Assembly (NCBI RefSeq): GCF_031951985.1
Contig: NZ_JAVLVU010000001.1
Location: 4,650,001 to 4,714,000, forward strand
Direction of reading: 5' to 3'
Length of the DNA stretch: 64,000 nt
From: Mucilaginibacter terrae
GTDB taxonomy: Bacteria > Bacteroidota > Bacteroidia > Sphingobacteriales > Sphingobacteriaceae
Under the pieces are notes generated by a model. The model was not told where the DNA came from. It searched no databases and was given only the letters and a program-made list of their open reading frames with translations. Numbering within the stretch: position 1 is the stretch's first letter; each line of letters opens with the position of its first letter. Position numbers and translations under genes: made by a program. Below are positions 35,077-43,159 of the stretch, in pieces.

Positions 35077-37194
35077 TTAATGGTTAGATGCAACAATGTA
35101 CGATTTGTTACGCCTTAATCCAATTATATTTATGTGCAGGCTGTCGGCCTCGTGCTTGAGCAGCTGCGTACGCTTTGCCGAAACACCGGCATCGACTATA
35201 AAATGCTTAAAGTTATAATTATTGCGAATAAAGGTGAGGTTGCTATGTGGATTACGGGTGTAAAATAAGTAATCTACTCCAATTTTGTGTGGTAAGACTG
35301 TGTTTTGTATCGAAGGATTAAAGAGTATTACGGTTTTATTTTCGAACTGAATATAGTTGAGGTGTTTACTAAAGAAGGTGTTTTTAAGATTATGCTGCAG
35401 CTTGCACAATTGTAAACTTTCTATACCCAGGCTATCTAAACAAGGCTGTACGCTATACTGGTAATTTTTTTCGTTAGGGAGCAGGTCGGTGAGTAACACG
35501 GCTTTATCGTTATGTCTAAACAGGATAGCCGTGTTCTTTTTTACATTGAAGAAAATAATGTGACCGGTGGATTGCTTGCGAATGGCTTTCCAACTCAAGC
35601 TTGTGCATAAAATAAGTATGCAAGCCAGGGTAGTTATTAACTGTTTGCCTTTTTTGTAAATTACAAAGTAAATAAGGCTGAAGATGATAGCATACAGCAG
35701 AAGGTGCTCCCAACTGTTAAACCAAATGCGGCCCAGACTGGCATAAGGCCAGTGTTCAATGTAGCTCAATACTTTATTTAGCCCTATAATGAGCCATTCT
35801 AAAATATATGCGGCAACCTTGGTAAATGGAGCAAGCGCTGGTATAAACGTGCTGGTTAAAAAGGTGATGCCTACGATCACAATAGCTTCGGCGGGCAGAA
35901 TGATGAGCAGATTACTTATCAAAAAATAAACCGGGAACTGGTGGAAGTAATAAACACTTAGCGGAAAAGTGACCAATTGCGCCGCTAACGAAAACGAGCA
36001 TAGCTGCCATAGCTTGTTTGTCCATTTGTGCTTGGGCTCCCACAGTTCGGCAATGATGGGTTGAACAGCAATCAATCCAAATACGGCCAGGTAGGAGAGT
36101 TGAAAGCCTACATCGGTAATGAGGAAAGGGTTGTAGAGTAACATAGCCATTGCCGAGACTGCCATTACATTTAAGGGGTGGACGGGCCGTGTACCGGCAT
36201 TGCTAATAATAACCATGCTCAGCATAACCGCAGCCCTCACAGCAGCGGGCGATAGTCCGGTAAGAATGGTGTAGCCCCAAAGTATGCAAAGCAACAATAA
36301 CGCGTTCAGCATTTTGCCATATCGGTGATGCCTGAACGGTTTCAGCAAAAAAGAAATGATCAAAAATATTACCGCCACATGCGCCCCTGAAACCGAGAGG
36401 ATGTGAATAGTACCTGTTTGGGAATAAGCCTGCAGTACTTCGGGGCTTAAATCGGCCTTGTATCCAAGTAATAGAGTAGAGGCTATAGCGGCCGCTTCGG
36501 GGGTGTGAAGATATTGTTTGATAGAATTAACCAGACGCTGCCTCAACTGCAACGAAAAAGCTAAGATTGAGTTACCCGCATCATAATTAACTAACCTGCA
36601 TTGCTGCCGGTTTAAAAAGCTTTGATAATAAATATTTTGATGGGCGAGGTATTGCTTATAGTTAAACTCGGCCGGGTTAAATGGCGGATCGATGGGTTTG
36701 CAGCTGCCCGGTATCACCAGCACGTCGCCATAGTTTACCAGGTGGGCATTGCTGTCGGCTGTAAGCGTAACCAGTATTTTACCGAAAGTTGCCTGATGTT
36801 TTTGGTTTGCGATTACTTGTCTAACCTCGGCGGTAAAGCGGGTGTAAATGCCTTTTTGTTTAGGTTCGCTGCTTACCTGTACTACTAAATAGCCGGCTTT
36901 GTGCTTGGCAAAGTAGTTATCCTGATTACGGTCGTTATGCCAATAACTCAGCAACCAGCCAGCGCACAGCAAAAAAACATTGAGTATTAAGCCTCCCATC
37001 CAGGCATACCGGTGAATATTATAACGATTATAAAGGAGGTTAAGAATAGTGAATCCAGTTACCGAAACAATCCCGGTTGCGGTTATAAAAGTAAGCAGTT
37101 GATCTACTCCGTAGTAAATGCCGCAAACAATACCCGCTGTAAAAGGCATCAGCCAGTAAAAGAAAGGGATTTCGCCTTTGTGGGCACGGAGCAT
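35077..37194 (-). CDS. comEC: ComEC/Rec2-family membrane protein
   Basis: 705 residues. Inner-membrane channel for single-stranded DNA uptake in transformation. N-terminal membrane helices and an OB-like DUF4131 region (residues about 80-190: YLVVQVSSEPKQKGIYTRF ... FNYKQYLAHQNIYYQS). The competence core follows with the signature SGAHVAVIFLIISFLL and GLSPAAVRAAVML, then about eight membrane helices. The C-terminal part (from about residue 545) corresponds to the metallo-beta-lactamase-like domain but is short and lacks a HxHxDH nuclease motif, so it is probably not catalytic; this is frequent in Bacteroidota. The other competence genes are not in the window. Confidence 0.9.
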   Translation of the reverse strand: MLRAHKGEIPFFYWLMPFTAGIVCGIYYGVDQLLTFITATGIVSVTGFTILNLLYNRYNIHRYAWMGGLILNVFLLCAGWLLSYWHNDRNQDNYFAKHKAGYLVVQVSSEPKQKGIYTRFTAEVRQVIANQKHQATFGKILVTLTADSNAHLVNYGDVLVIPGSCKPIDPPFNPAEFNYKQYLAHQNIYYQSFLNRQQCRLVNYDAGNSILAFSLQLRQRLVNSIKQYLHTPEAAAIASTLLLGYKADLSPEVLQAYSQTGTIHILSVSGAHVAVIFLIISFLLKPFRHHRYGKMLNALLLLCILWGYTILTGLSPAAVRAAVMLSMVIISNAGTRPVHPLNVMAVSAMAMLLYNPFLITDVGFQLSYLAVFGLIAVQPIIAELWEPKHKWTNKLWQLCSFSLAAQLVTFPLSVYYFHQFPVYFLISNLLIILPAEAIVIVGITFLTSTFIPALAPFTKVAAYILEWLIIGLNKVLSYIEHWPYASLGRIWFNSWEHLLLYAIIFSLIYFVIYKKGKQLITTLACILILCTSLSWKAIRKQSTGHIIFFNVKKNTAILFRHNDKAVLLTDLLPNEKNYQYSVQPCLDSLGIESLQLCKLQHNLKNTFFSKHLNYIQFENKTVILFNPSIQNTVLPHKIGVDYLFYTRNPHSNLTFIRNNYNFKHFIVDAGVSAKRTQLLKHEADSLHINIIGLRRNKSYIVASNH

Positions 37195-37352
37195 GGTTAG
37201 TTGACAGGTTTGTTGAAGCTAATATACAACAAAACCGCTGATTGGTTAATGTTGTATGTGAGGACACAGACAACGGCGCGACATTTTCTTCACACGGATT
37301 TTTGAGCGAATTTGCTCTTTCTTTCCTTCACCAAATCCCTCATTGGCTTCGC

Positions 37353-37688
37353 TTACAACTGGTCGCGTACTTCCAATAAAAACTTCTTTAAATTTTCAAG
37401 GGAGTTTAAAATGCTTTGCTGGCTCTTGGTTTCGTTGCCGTTGTTTTTGAGGTGGTCTTTAGCGCCTTGCAGGGTATAACCCTTATCACGTATGAGGTGG
37501 AAGATGATCTTCAGGTTATCAATATCCTCGCCGGTAAAATAACGGTTGCCCTTTTTGTTCTTTTTGGGTTGCAGTATATCAAATTCCTTTTCGTAATACC
37601 TGATGAGCGAGTGGTTAACGTCAAACATGGCCGTTACTTCGCCCATGGTGTAGTACATTTTGTTGATATCACGTTCTTTATACGGCAT
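37353..37688 (-). CDS. MerR-family transcriptional regulator
   Basis: 111 residues from the ATG at 37688. A longer frame continues upstream, but that part is the antisense shadow of ddl and the repeat, so it is excluded. The helix-turn-helix is clear: YYTMGEVTAMFDVNHSLIRY followed by YEKEFDILQPKKNKKGNRYF, the MerR wing, and DIDNLKIIFHLIRDKGYTLQ. The C-terminus is a short coiled coil without conserved metal-binding cysteines, so the effector is unknown. It is divergent from ddl; the shared 117-base gap is mostly a palindromic repeat. Confidence 0.9.
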   Translation of the reverse strand: MPYKERDINKMYYTMGEVTAMFDVNHSLIRYYEKEFDILQPKKNKKGNRYFTGEDIDNLKIIFHLIRDKGYTLQGAKDHLKNNGNETKSQQSILNSLENLKKFLLEVRDQL

Positions 37689-37701
37689 ATGCAAAAGTAG
37701 T

Positions 37702-37790
37702 AAAACCCCCTCTAAATCTCCCCCGAAAGGGGAGACTTTAAAAAATCTTTTAAAAAGCCCTCCCCTTGGGGAGGGTTGGGAGGGGTTTTT
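37702..37790. repeat. Palindromic repeat, CCCCTC/GAGGGG family
   Basis: AAAACCCCCTCTAAATC on the left and GGGAGGGTTGGGAGGGGTTT on the right are approximately inverted, with inner CCCCGAAAGGGG and CCTCCCCTTGGGGAGG palindromes and AAAAAATCTTTT in the middle. It fills the divergent merR-ddl promoter region. Confidence 0.75.
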
Positions 37791-37791
37791 A

Positions 37792-37799
37792 TATATTTG
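37792..37799 (+). promoter_or_regulatory. -7 box just before ddl
   Basis: TATATTTG ends six bases before the ddl ATG at 37806, so RNA would start at or next to the start codon (a leaderless or near-leaderless message). The -33 position falls inside the palindromic repeat and has no good TTTG at 19-21 bases. Confidence 0.4.
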
Positions 37800-37805
37800 A
37801 CCACC

Positions 37806-38798
37806 ATGAGCAAGAAAAACGTAGCCCTTTTGGCCGGTGGGTATACCGGTGAATATGAGGTATCTATTAATAGCGCCAAAAACATTGCAGCAAATTTGGA
37901 TGCCGAAAAATATAACGTGTACACCCTGCTGATTAACCGCGACCGATGGTTTTACCAAAACGGCGATGAGTTGGTTGATGTTGATAAAAACGATTTCAGC
38001 ATAATGGTTAACGGTAGCAAAATAACGTTCGACACGGTGTTTATTACCGTACACGGCACTCCCGGCGAAGATGGTAAGATACAAGGCTACCTGGATATGA
38101 TGGGCTTGCCGTATAATACCTGCGATGCCACCACATCGGCCATTACCATGAATAAGGCCTACACCAAGGCGTTGGTGCATGATGTTAAGTATTTACACAC
38201 GGCTAAATCGGTAAAACTATTTAAGGGTGATATGCACGATGTGGGTAATATTGCATCGGCTTTGCGTTTCCCACTGTTTGTTAAGCCCAATAATGGAGGC
38301 AGCAGCGTGGGCATGAGCAAGGTACATACCGTTGCCGAGTTGCCAGCCGCGCTCGAAAAAGCATTTCATGAAGACAGCCAGATACTGGTAGAGGAATTTA
38401 TTAAAGGCCGTGAATTTAGCCAGGGAATAGCCCGCTTAAATGGCAAGCTTACCGTGCTTCCTGCTACCGAAATTAAAAGCTCCAAAGAGTTTTTTGATTA
38501 CGAAGCCAAATATACCCCGGGTGTAACCGAAGAAATTACCCCGGCCGACATCAGCACCGAAAAGCAGAGAATAATAGCCGCCATACTCACCGAAGTTTAC
38601 CTGCGCCTCAACTGCCGCGGCATGGTACGCATCGACTTTATTTTGCAGGAAGAAACCAACGAGTTTTACTTCATCGAAGTTAACACCACGCCCGGTCAAT
38701 CGGCCAATAGTTTAATTCCACAACAGGTGCGTGCAGCGGGTATGAGCGTGATGGATTTTTATGGGATGATCGTTGAGGGTTCGACGAAGGGTTTGTAG
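37806..38798 (+). CDS. ddl: D-alanine--D-alanine ligase
   Basis: 330 residues from the ATG at 37806. Joins two D-alanines with ATP for the peptidoglycan stem. ATP-grasp fold: KNVALLAGGYTGEYEVSINS at the start (with the family EhxxS-like residues), FITVHGTPGEDGKIQGYLDM, KPNNGGSSVGMSKV near residue 160, EEFIKGREFSQGI, and the metal-binding FIEVNTTPGQS near the C-terminus. It stands alone, divergent from a MerR gene, not in a division or cell-wall cluster. Confidence 0.95.
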   Translation: MSKKNVALLAGGYTGEYEVSINSAKNIAANLDAEKYNVYTLLINRDRWFYQNGDELVDVDKNDFSIMVNGSKITFDTVFITVHGTPGEDGKIQGYLDMMGLPYNTCDATTSAITMNKAYTKALVHDVKYLHTAKSVKLFKGDMHDVGNIASALRFPLFVKPNNGGSSVGMSKVHTVAELPAALEKAFHEDSQILVEEFIKGREFSQGIARLNGKLTVLPATEIKSSKEFFDYEAKYTPGVTEEITPADISTEKQRIIAAILTEVYLRLNCRGMVRIDFILQEETNEFYFIEVNTTPGQSANSLIPQQVRAAGMSVMDFYGMIVEGSTKGL

Positions 38799-38817
38799 TT
38801 CGTCTTTCTCCCCCACG

Positions 38818-38901
38818 CGTCATTGCGAGGTGCGAAGCAATCTCTGCGGAGAACAATCCGTTATGCATAGTTCAGAGATTGCTTCGTACCTCGCAATGAC
38901 G
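38818..38901. repeat. Palindromic repeat, GTCATTGCGAGG family
   Basis: CGTCATTGCGAGGTGCGAAG... and ...GCTTCGTACCTCGCAATGACG, with inner TCTCTG/CAGAGA, arms of about 30 bases. Second complete copy of the element at 10835-10917. Confidence 0.85.
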
Positions 38902-38926
38902 GTTTAATTTAAAATACAAAAACCCC

Positions 38927-39562
38927 ATGCTCCGCTTCACCAACTTCAAAAAATCATACGGCAATTACCCGGCACTCACCATTGCCGATTTTACTATTGC
39001 CGAAGGGATTTACTGGATAAAAGGCGTAAACGGATCGGGTAAGAGCACGCTGCTGAAATCGATAGCCGGGATACTGGCCTTTGAGGGCGATATATTACTC
39101 GATGGCATCAGCATCAAAAAACAACCTGTCGACTACCGCAAACTCGTAAACTTTGCCGAAGCCGAACCGTTATTCCCCGAGTTTTTAACCGGGCGCGAAC
39201 TAATCAACCTGTTTGCCGCCGCTAAAGATGCACCGGCAGGGCAGGAGCAAAGCTACCTGGACAGTATGGGCATGAACGCTTATGTAGATAAGCCCGTGGG
39301 AACCTACTCGAGCGGAATGCTTAAAAAGTTGTCGTTACTGTTGGCGTTTTTGGGTAAGCCAAAGTTGATTATGCTGGATGAACCTTTGATCACCATTGAT
39401 ACCGCCGCGCTGGAAGTGTTATACCAATGGATTAGTAACCAACGCCGCGAGCATGGCACAAGTTTCCTGCTGTCATCACACCAAACGCTTGACTTTGATG
39501 TTATGCCTGCCAGTATTTTGCACATCCACGAGCAAACCCTCAAAACTTTCGTTGGCGAATGA
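38927..39562 (+). CDS. ABC transporter ATP-binding protein
   Basis: 211 residues. Walker A GVNGSGKSTLLKS near residue 35, signature YSSGMLKKLSLLL near residue 128, Walker B KLIMLDEPL near 148, and the switch His in LLSSHQTLDF near 185. The signature is degenerate (YSSGM rather than LSGGQ), as in several bacterial exporters with a permease subunit. The stop overlaps the next start by four bases (ATGA), so ATPase and permease are coupled. Probably an export system for an unknown substrate; the complex would need two of each subunit. Confidence 0.88.
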   Translation: MLRFTNFKKSYGNYPALTIADFTIAEGIYWIKGVNGSGKSTLLKSIAGILAFEGDILLDGISIKKQPVDYRKLVNFAEAEPLFPEFLTGRELINLFAAAKDAPAGQEQSYLDSMGMNAYVDKPVGTYSSGMLKKLSLLLAFLGKPKLIMLDEPLITIDTAALEVLYQWISNQRREHGTSFLLSSHQTLDFDVMPASILHIHEQTLKTFVGE

Positions 39563-40671
39563 ACTCGCCGCTAACCCATATCCTCAACCGCATTTTTGTG
39601 TGCGGGTTTTACCAGGCGCATGCGGGTATGTTCTTGTTCTTTTTCTTAGTAATGATAGGCGCGGTAGATCCGGGGCAATTGCTGAGTTACCATAAAACCC
39701 TGATGGTGGCTTTTATTACCAGTCCGCTCATGTTGCTGGTGGTGCTTGCTGTGTGGTTACTATATACGTTAAAATGCTGGCATTATGTGGTTGCACAAAT
39801 TGGTGCTCCGCCGCAGCATTTTTTGTTTTACAGCAGTACCTCTTATACTAAAAGGCAGCAATTAAAAAGCTGGTTTTTGGTGCAGGCAGCTATACTATTG
39901 CCGGTAATTGCTTACGGCTTAACGGCGGTTGGGGTTGGCTTTTATTACGGTTTTTACTGGCAGCCTGCGGTAATTGTGCTGTACCTGTTGCTGTTAACCG
40001 GACTTAGCGCATGGTTATACACTTTTGTAGTTAACCGTTTAATTGATGGTAGTAAGCAGTCGTGGTTATTAAACCTGAGCAGTAGCTGGAAGAAACCCTA
40101 TTACAGCCTCTACTTATACCACATTGCCAACCGGCTTAAAATTCCGTATTTAATAACCAAAGGCTTATCGTGGATAATTATTACTGCCGTGTTTCAGCTT
40201 TTTGCCGATGTGCAGCACGATGCCCGCGTAGCCGGAATGGCGGTGCTGGCCATAGCTGTGACCCATGGCGTAATTGTTTTTGAAGGGCAGCGTTTTGAGC
40301 ATACTTATTTAAGCTTTGCCCGCAATTTTTCATACCCATTATTGCAGCGCTATGGTTACGCTGTGTTAACCTATTGCATCTTGCTCCTGCCCGAAGGGTT
40401 TTGGCTGTTTGGGCGGTTTAACCCGCTTCTGGCTGTGCAGTTATTTTTAATGATGCTGAGTATGGTTATACTTCTGCACACGCTAATCTACTACATCGGC
40501 CTCAACATGGACCGCTACCTGCAATGGATAATGGGCTTATTTATCGTATTGTTTTGGGTAATGATGTTTAAGCTGATGATAGGATTGGTGTTGTTTAATG
40601 TGGTGGTGTCTTATTTGATATTCTACAGGTTTTATTATAGGGATATGCCGGTAGTGGATATGAAGAAATAA
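39559..40671 (+). CDS. Membrane permease partner of the ABC ATPase
   Basis: 370 residues, strongly hydrophobic with about ten predicted membrane segments, for example AGMFLFFFLVMIGAV, LMLLVVLAVWLLYTL, VIAYGLTAVGVGFYY, AVIVLYLLLLTGLSAWLY and WIMGLFIVLFWVMMF. It matches no permease family that I can name with confidence. Coupling to the ATPase by ATGA overlap is the main evidence of role. It ends shortly before a half repeat and the IS110 element, which does not disrupt it. Confidence 0.7.
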   Translation: MNSPLTHILNRIFVCGFYQAHAGMFLFFFLVMIGAVDPGQLLSYHKTLMVAFITSPLMLLVVLAVWLLYTLKCWHYVVAQIGAPPQHFLFYSSTSYTKRQQLKSWFLVQAAILLPVIAYGLTAVGVGFYYGFYWQPAVIVLYLLLLTGLSAWLYTFVVNRLIDGSKQSWLLNLSSSWKKPYYSLYLYHIANRLKIPYLITKGLSWIIITAVFQLFADVQHDARVAGMAVLAIAVTHGVIVFEGQRFEHTYLSFARNFSYPLLQRYGYAVLTYCILLLPEGFWLFGRFNPLLAVQLFLMMLSMVILLHTLIYYIGLNMDRYLQWIMGLFIVLFWVMMFKLMIGLVLFNVVVSYLIFYRFYYRDMPVVDMKK

Positions 40672-40682
40672 ACTAACTCCGT

Positions 40683-40718
40683 TGTCATTTCGACCTAAGG
40701 AGAAATCTTTTCGAAGCG
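40683..40718 (+). repeat. Single arm of GTCATTTCGA repeat
   Basis: TGTCATTTCGACCTAAGGAG-AAATCTTTTCGAAGCG, the left arm of the repeat that flanks the GIY-YIG gene, without an inverted partner nearby. Confidence 0.75.
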
Positions 40719-40788
40719 GTTTGATTTTATGTTGCTAAGGTATTCCCATAAATAGCTTTCGATATTTGTTTCTGCTTATACTTCATTT

Positions 40789-40857
40789 AGTGCCCTGTTA
40801 GGACAGGTAAAGTATTTGCACCGCAGCCTGTGGATGTACTTTTTCTTTTATACAAAA
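40789..40857 (+). repeat. Left part of a 190-bp repeat split by IS110
   Basis: AGTGCCCTGTTAGGACAGGT... to CTGTGGATGTAC-TTTTTCTTTTATACAAAA matches the inverse of the intact copy at 47858-48050. The remaining part resumes after the insertion at 42468. Confidence 0.85.
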
Positions 40858-40858
40858 G

Positions 40859-41066
40859 TATTAAATGAGCGCTTGCTCCTGTTTCCGTTGATAATAACTT
40901 TGGAAAGCATCCCGCAGAAAGGCCGTTCCTTTTATTGATTTCGAGGTCATGGAAAAAGTTTGGCCCTGTCCGCGTCATGGAGTTTCCAATTGAACGTATA
41001 GAGTTCGTATAGTAGAGTTTGCTTCAACCGGCAGACAGGCGGGATGCTTTATTAAAAAGTATTCTT
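40859..41066 (+). ncRNA. Candidate bridge RNA of the IS110 element
   Basis: In IS110-group elements the 5' non-coding end encodes the RNA that pairs with both donor and target DNA. Here it spans 208 bases with a hairpin GAGCGCTTGCTC near 40867-40878 and a perfect 12-bp inverted repeat AAAGCATCCCGC (40904-40915) / GCGGGATGCTTT (41039-41050) enclosing the rest, including two GTCATGGA repeats. ATAACTT in this region is complementary to AAGTTAT at 42457-42463 in the right end, and TATAGTAGA at 41008-41016 is identical to the right junction 42462-42470. Guides are not assigned. Confidence 0.5.
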
Positions 41067-42452
41067 ATGAACAAAACTGATCAAAAAGCCACAAAAAAGC
41101 AAAGTAAAAACCGGGTCGACTTTCAATTGGTCAATCCCAAAGCCGCCGGCATCGACATCGGTGACACAGTTCATGCGGTCGCAGTTCCACAAGACAGGGA
41201 TGAGATAAGCGTAAGAGAGTTTGGTACATTCACGGTTGACTTATTAGCTATAGCTGGTTGGTTAAAGGCGTGCCGGATAGAAACAGTGGCCATGGAAAGC
41301 ACGGGTGTCTACTGGAAAAACCTTTGCGGAGTACTTATTGCTGAAGGATTTGAAGTTTACCTGGTCAATGCCCGCCATACTAAGAATATCTCCGGTAAAA
41401 AGACCGATGAAAGCGATGCGCAGTGGATACAGAAACTGCATAGTTGTGGTTTGCTCGGAAGTTCGTTCCTTCCTGATGACCAAACAGAATGCCTGCGCAC
41501 GTTGGTCAGATATCGCAGAAAACTGACACAGGATAGCAGTACCTGTGTATTGAGAATGCAAAAAGCTTTGGAACTAATGAATCTGAAGATCCACACATTG
41601 ATAAATGACCTGATGGGCAAAACAGGTAAGGCTATAGTAGAAGCGATCATTGACGGAGAGCGGATCGCTGAAAACTTTCTTCCTTTCGTCGACCCTCGCA
41701 TTAAGGCAGACAGGGCACATATCAGTAAGTCTCTTGAGGGGAACTGGCGCAAGGAGCAATTGTTCCTGCTGGAACAGAACTATCATAACTATCAGTTCCT
41801 TCAAACGCAGGTCGGCAAATGTGACCAAGAGATAGAATGGGCATTACGCTCGGTCCATGCAAAGCAAAACGAAGGTATTACAATACCTGAAAAAGAAGTC
41901 AAACTCACACCGAAAGGCAAAATATCTAAGCAAAAGAAAGATAAGAACCAACCGTTGTTCGATACCCGGGCGTACCTCAAAGGCATCCATCAGGTCGACG
42001 TGATGGAACTCTATGGGCTTCATGAGATCAGCGCGCTGGAAATACTTTCTGAAACCGGTACTGATCTAAGCAAATGGTCAACGCCTGAACGGTTCGTTTC
42101 TTGGCTCAACCTTTGTCCCAATAGCAAAATATCCGGTGGTAAACTCTTGTCCAGCAAGCTGCAAAAAAAGAAACCTAACGCTGCTGCAAAAGCATTTCGC
42201 ATGGCTGCACAGGGCGTACAAAATAGCCAGAACTGGATGGGGCACTTCTTTAGACGGATGAAAGCAAAAGGCGGACACAAATACGCAGTAGTTGCGACAG
42301 CCCGGAAGATCGCTATCATCTATTATAAAATGGTCAGTGAACGGCGGTCATTCGACCCATTGGTCTACGAAGATCATCTTAACAGGAATCAACAGGCTAA
42401 GATAGCATCATTACAAAAGGCGTTGGATAGACTTAAACAGCAGGTCGCTTGA
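41067..42452 (+). CDS. IS110-family DEDD transposase
   Basis: 461 residues from the ATG at 41067. N-terminal RuvC-like DEDD domain: first Asp in GIDIGDTVHAV near residue 35, Glu in VAMESTGVYWK near 75, Asp pair in KTDESDAQWIQ near 112. A long helical middle follows, then the C-terminal Tnp20 domain with the catalytic serine region NSKISGGKLLSSK near residue 358. No frameshift or stop; catalytic residues are intact. The gene fills almost all of the element and its stop is 15 bases from the right end. Confidence 0.93.
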   Translation: MNKTDQKATKKQSKNRVDFQLVNPKAAGIDIGDTVHAVAVPQDRDEISVREFGTFTVDLLAIAGWLKACRIETVAMESTGVYWKNLCGVLIAEGFEVYLVNARHTKNISGKKTDESDAQWIQKLHSCGLLGSSFLPDDQTECLRTLVRYRRKLTQDSSTCVLRMQKALELMNLKIHTLINDLMGKTGKAIVEAIIDGERIAENFLPFVDPRIKADRAHISKSLEGNWRKEQLFLLEQNYHNYQFLQTQVGKCDQEIEWALRSVHAKQNEGITIPEKEVKLTPKGKISKQKKDKNQPLFDTRAYLKGIHQVDVMELYGLHEISALEILSETGTDLSKWSTPERFVSWLNLCPNSKISGGKLLSSKLQKKKPNAAAKAFRMAAQGVQNSQNWMGHFFRRMKAKGGHKYAVVATARKIAIIYYKMVSERRSFDPLVYEDHLNRNQQAKIASLQKALDRLKQQVA

Positions 42453-42467
42453 TTTAAGTTATATAGT

Positions 42468-42592
42468 AGAAAGTACCAAAGAAAAAACTTGCGGCTACGT
42501 TTATTTGCTACTCAGCGCTGTGCTTTACCCCAGGTTTGTGCTACCCGCAAAACACTGATGCCGCGGAAGAGAGGTTATGTTAGGCCAGTGCT
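42468..42592 (+). repeat. Right part of the IS110-split repeat
   Basis: Begins AGAAAGTACCAAAG and continues ACTTGCGGCTACGTTTATTT then GCTACT, ending GTTAGGCCAGTGCT. Inverse of the left half of the copy at 47858-48050, with divergence in its centre. Confidence 0.82.
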
Positions 42593-42614
42593 TTTGTTTG
42601 ACTTAATAGCTTTA

Positions 42615-42645
42615 TTCCTCGCTCTCCGCTCCAAATCCTCCCGCT
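42615..42645. repeat. Single arm of CCTCGCTCTCCGCTCC repeat
   Basis: CCTCGCTCTCCGCTCCAAAT followed by CCTCCCGCTCC, nearly identical to 50049-50074 in the serC-serA gap. Confidence 0.65.
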
Positions 42646-42649
42646 CCAA

Positions 42650-43069
42650 TTACACACTATAATGCGCAATCACATCCTCCGGTATCTTCGCTCCTCTGCC
42701 GGTTTTAATATCTATCATCACGTAATCGAACCAGCCGTCGCAGCATAGTTTGCCGGTGGCTTTGTTGGTAATGGTAAAGGCTACGCGACAAATGCGCTCG
42801 TTAATGCTGTCGATGCCTGTGCGCACGAGGAAGTAGTCGCCTAGGTTGAGGGGGCGTTTATAGTTAATTTGTACGCTGCTTACCACCCAGCCAAAGCCGC
42901 GCTCGAGGAATTTTTCCATGGCCATGCCGTAAAACTTTTCCATTTGCTCGTAGCGGGCGGCCAGCACATAATCAATATACCGGCTGCTATGCACATGCTG
43001 AAAAAGGTCTATATCATCGGGACGAACACGGTGTTCGGTTTCGAAGGTGCTGTAGGTGGGGTTTTCCAT
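42650..43069 (-). CDS. Acyl-CoA thioesterase, 4HBT hot-dog family
   Basis: 139 residues. The hot-dog fold is marked by RVRPDDIDLFQHVHSSRYID near residue 14, where the catalytic Asp of the 4HBT group lies (D-x-D-x-x-x-H-V), YKRPLNLGDYFLVRT in the middle and ATGKLCCDGWFDYVMID near the end. The usual HVNN is HVHSS here, a small departure. It probably hydrolyses a medium or long acyl-CoA in the cytoplasm. Single gene, divergent from the HD/CoaD-like fusion. Confidence 0.9.
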   Translation of the reverse strand: MENPTYSTFETEHRVRPDDIDLFQHVHSSRYIDYVLAARYEQMEKFYGMAMEKFLERGFGWVVSSVQINYKRPLNLGDYFLVRTGIDSINERICRVAFTITNKATGKLCCDGWFDYVMIDIKTGRGAKIPEDVIAHYSV

Positions 43070-43159
43070 TAAATGTATATCTTGTGTTTACTAAAGGCTA
43101 TTTGCGCAGCATTGTTTAAGTTTATTAAAATGATACATTTGACGCATATATAATAGCGC

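Larger units (their letters stand above)
40858..42467 (+). mobile_element. IS110-family insertion sequence, about 1.6 kb
   Basis: Ends were inferred by comparing the interrupted repeat (40789-40857 plus 42468-42592) with the uninterrupted copy at 47858-48050. Both junctions carry the dinucleotide GT (40858-40859 and 42466-42467), a candidate recombination core, so about 1608-1610 bp. The layout is 208 bases of 5' non-coding DNA, one transposase gene, then only 15 bases to the right end: the IS110-group pattern (not IS1111). No terminal inverted repeats, as expected. The transposase is intact, so the element may be active. Confidence 0.85.

Noticed and set aside
37353..38180. 275-residue minus-strand frame including the MerR gene
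   Set aside because: The first 164 residues are antisense to ddl and read through the palindromic repeat; the HTH protein starts at 37688.
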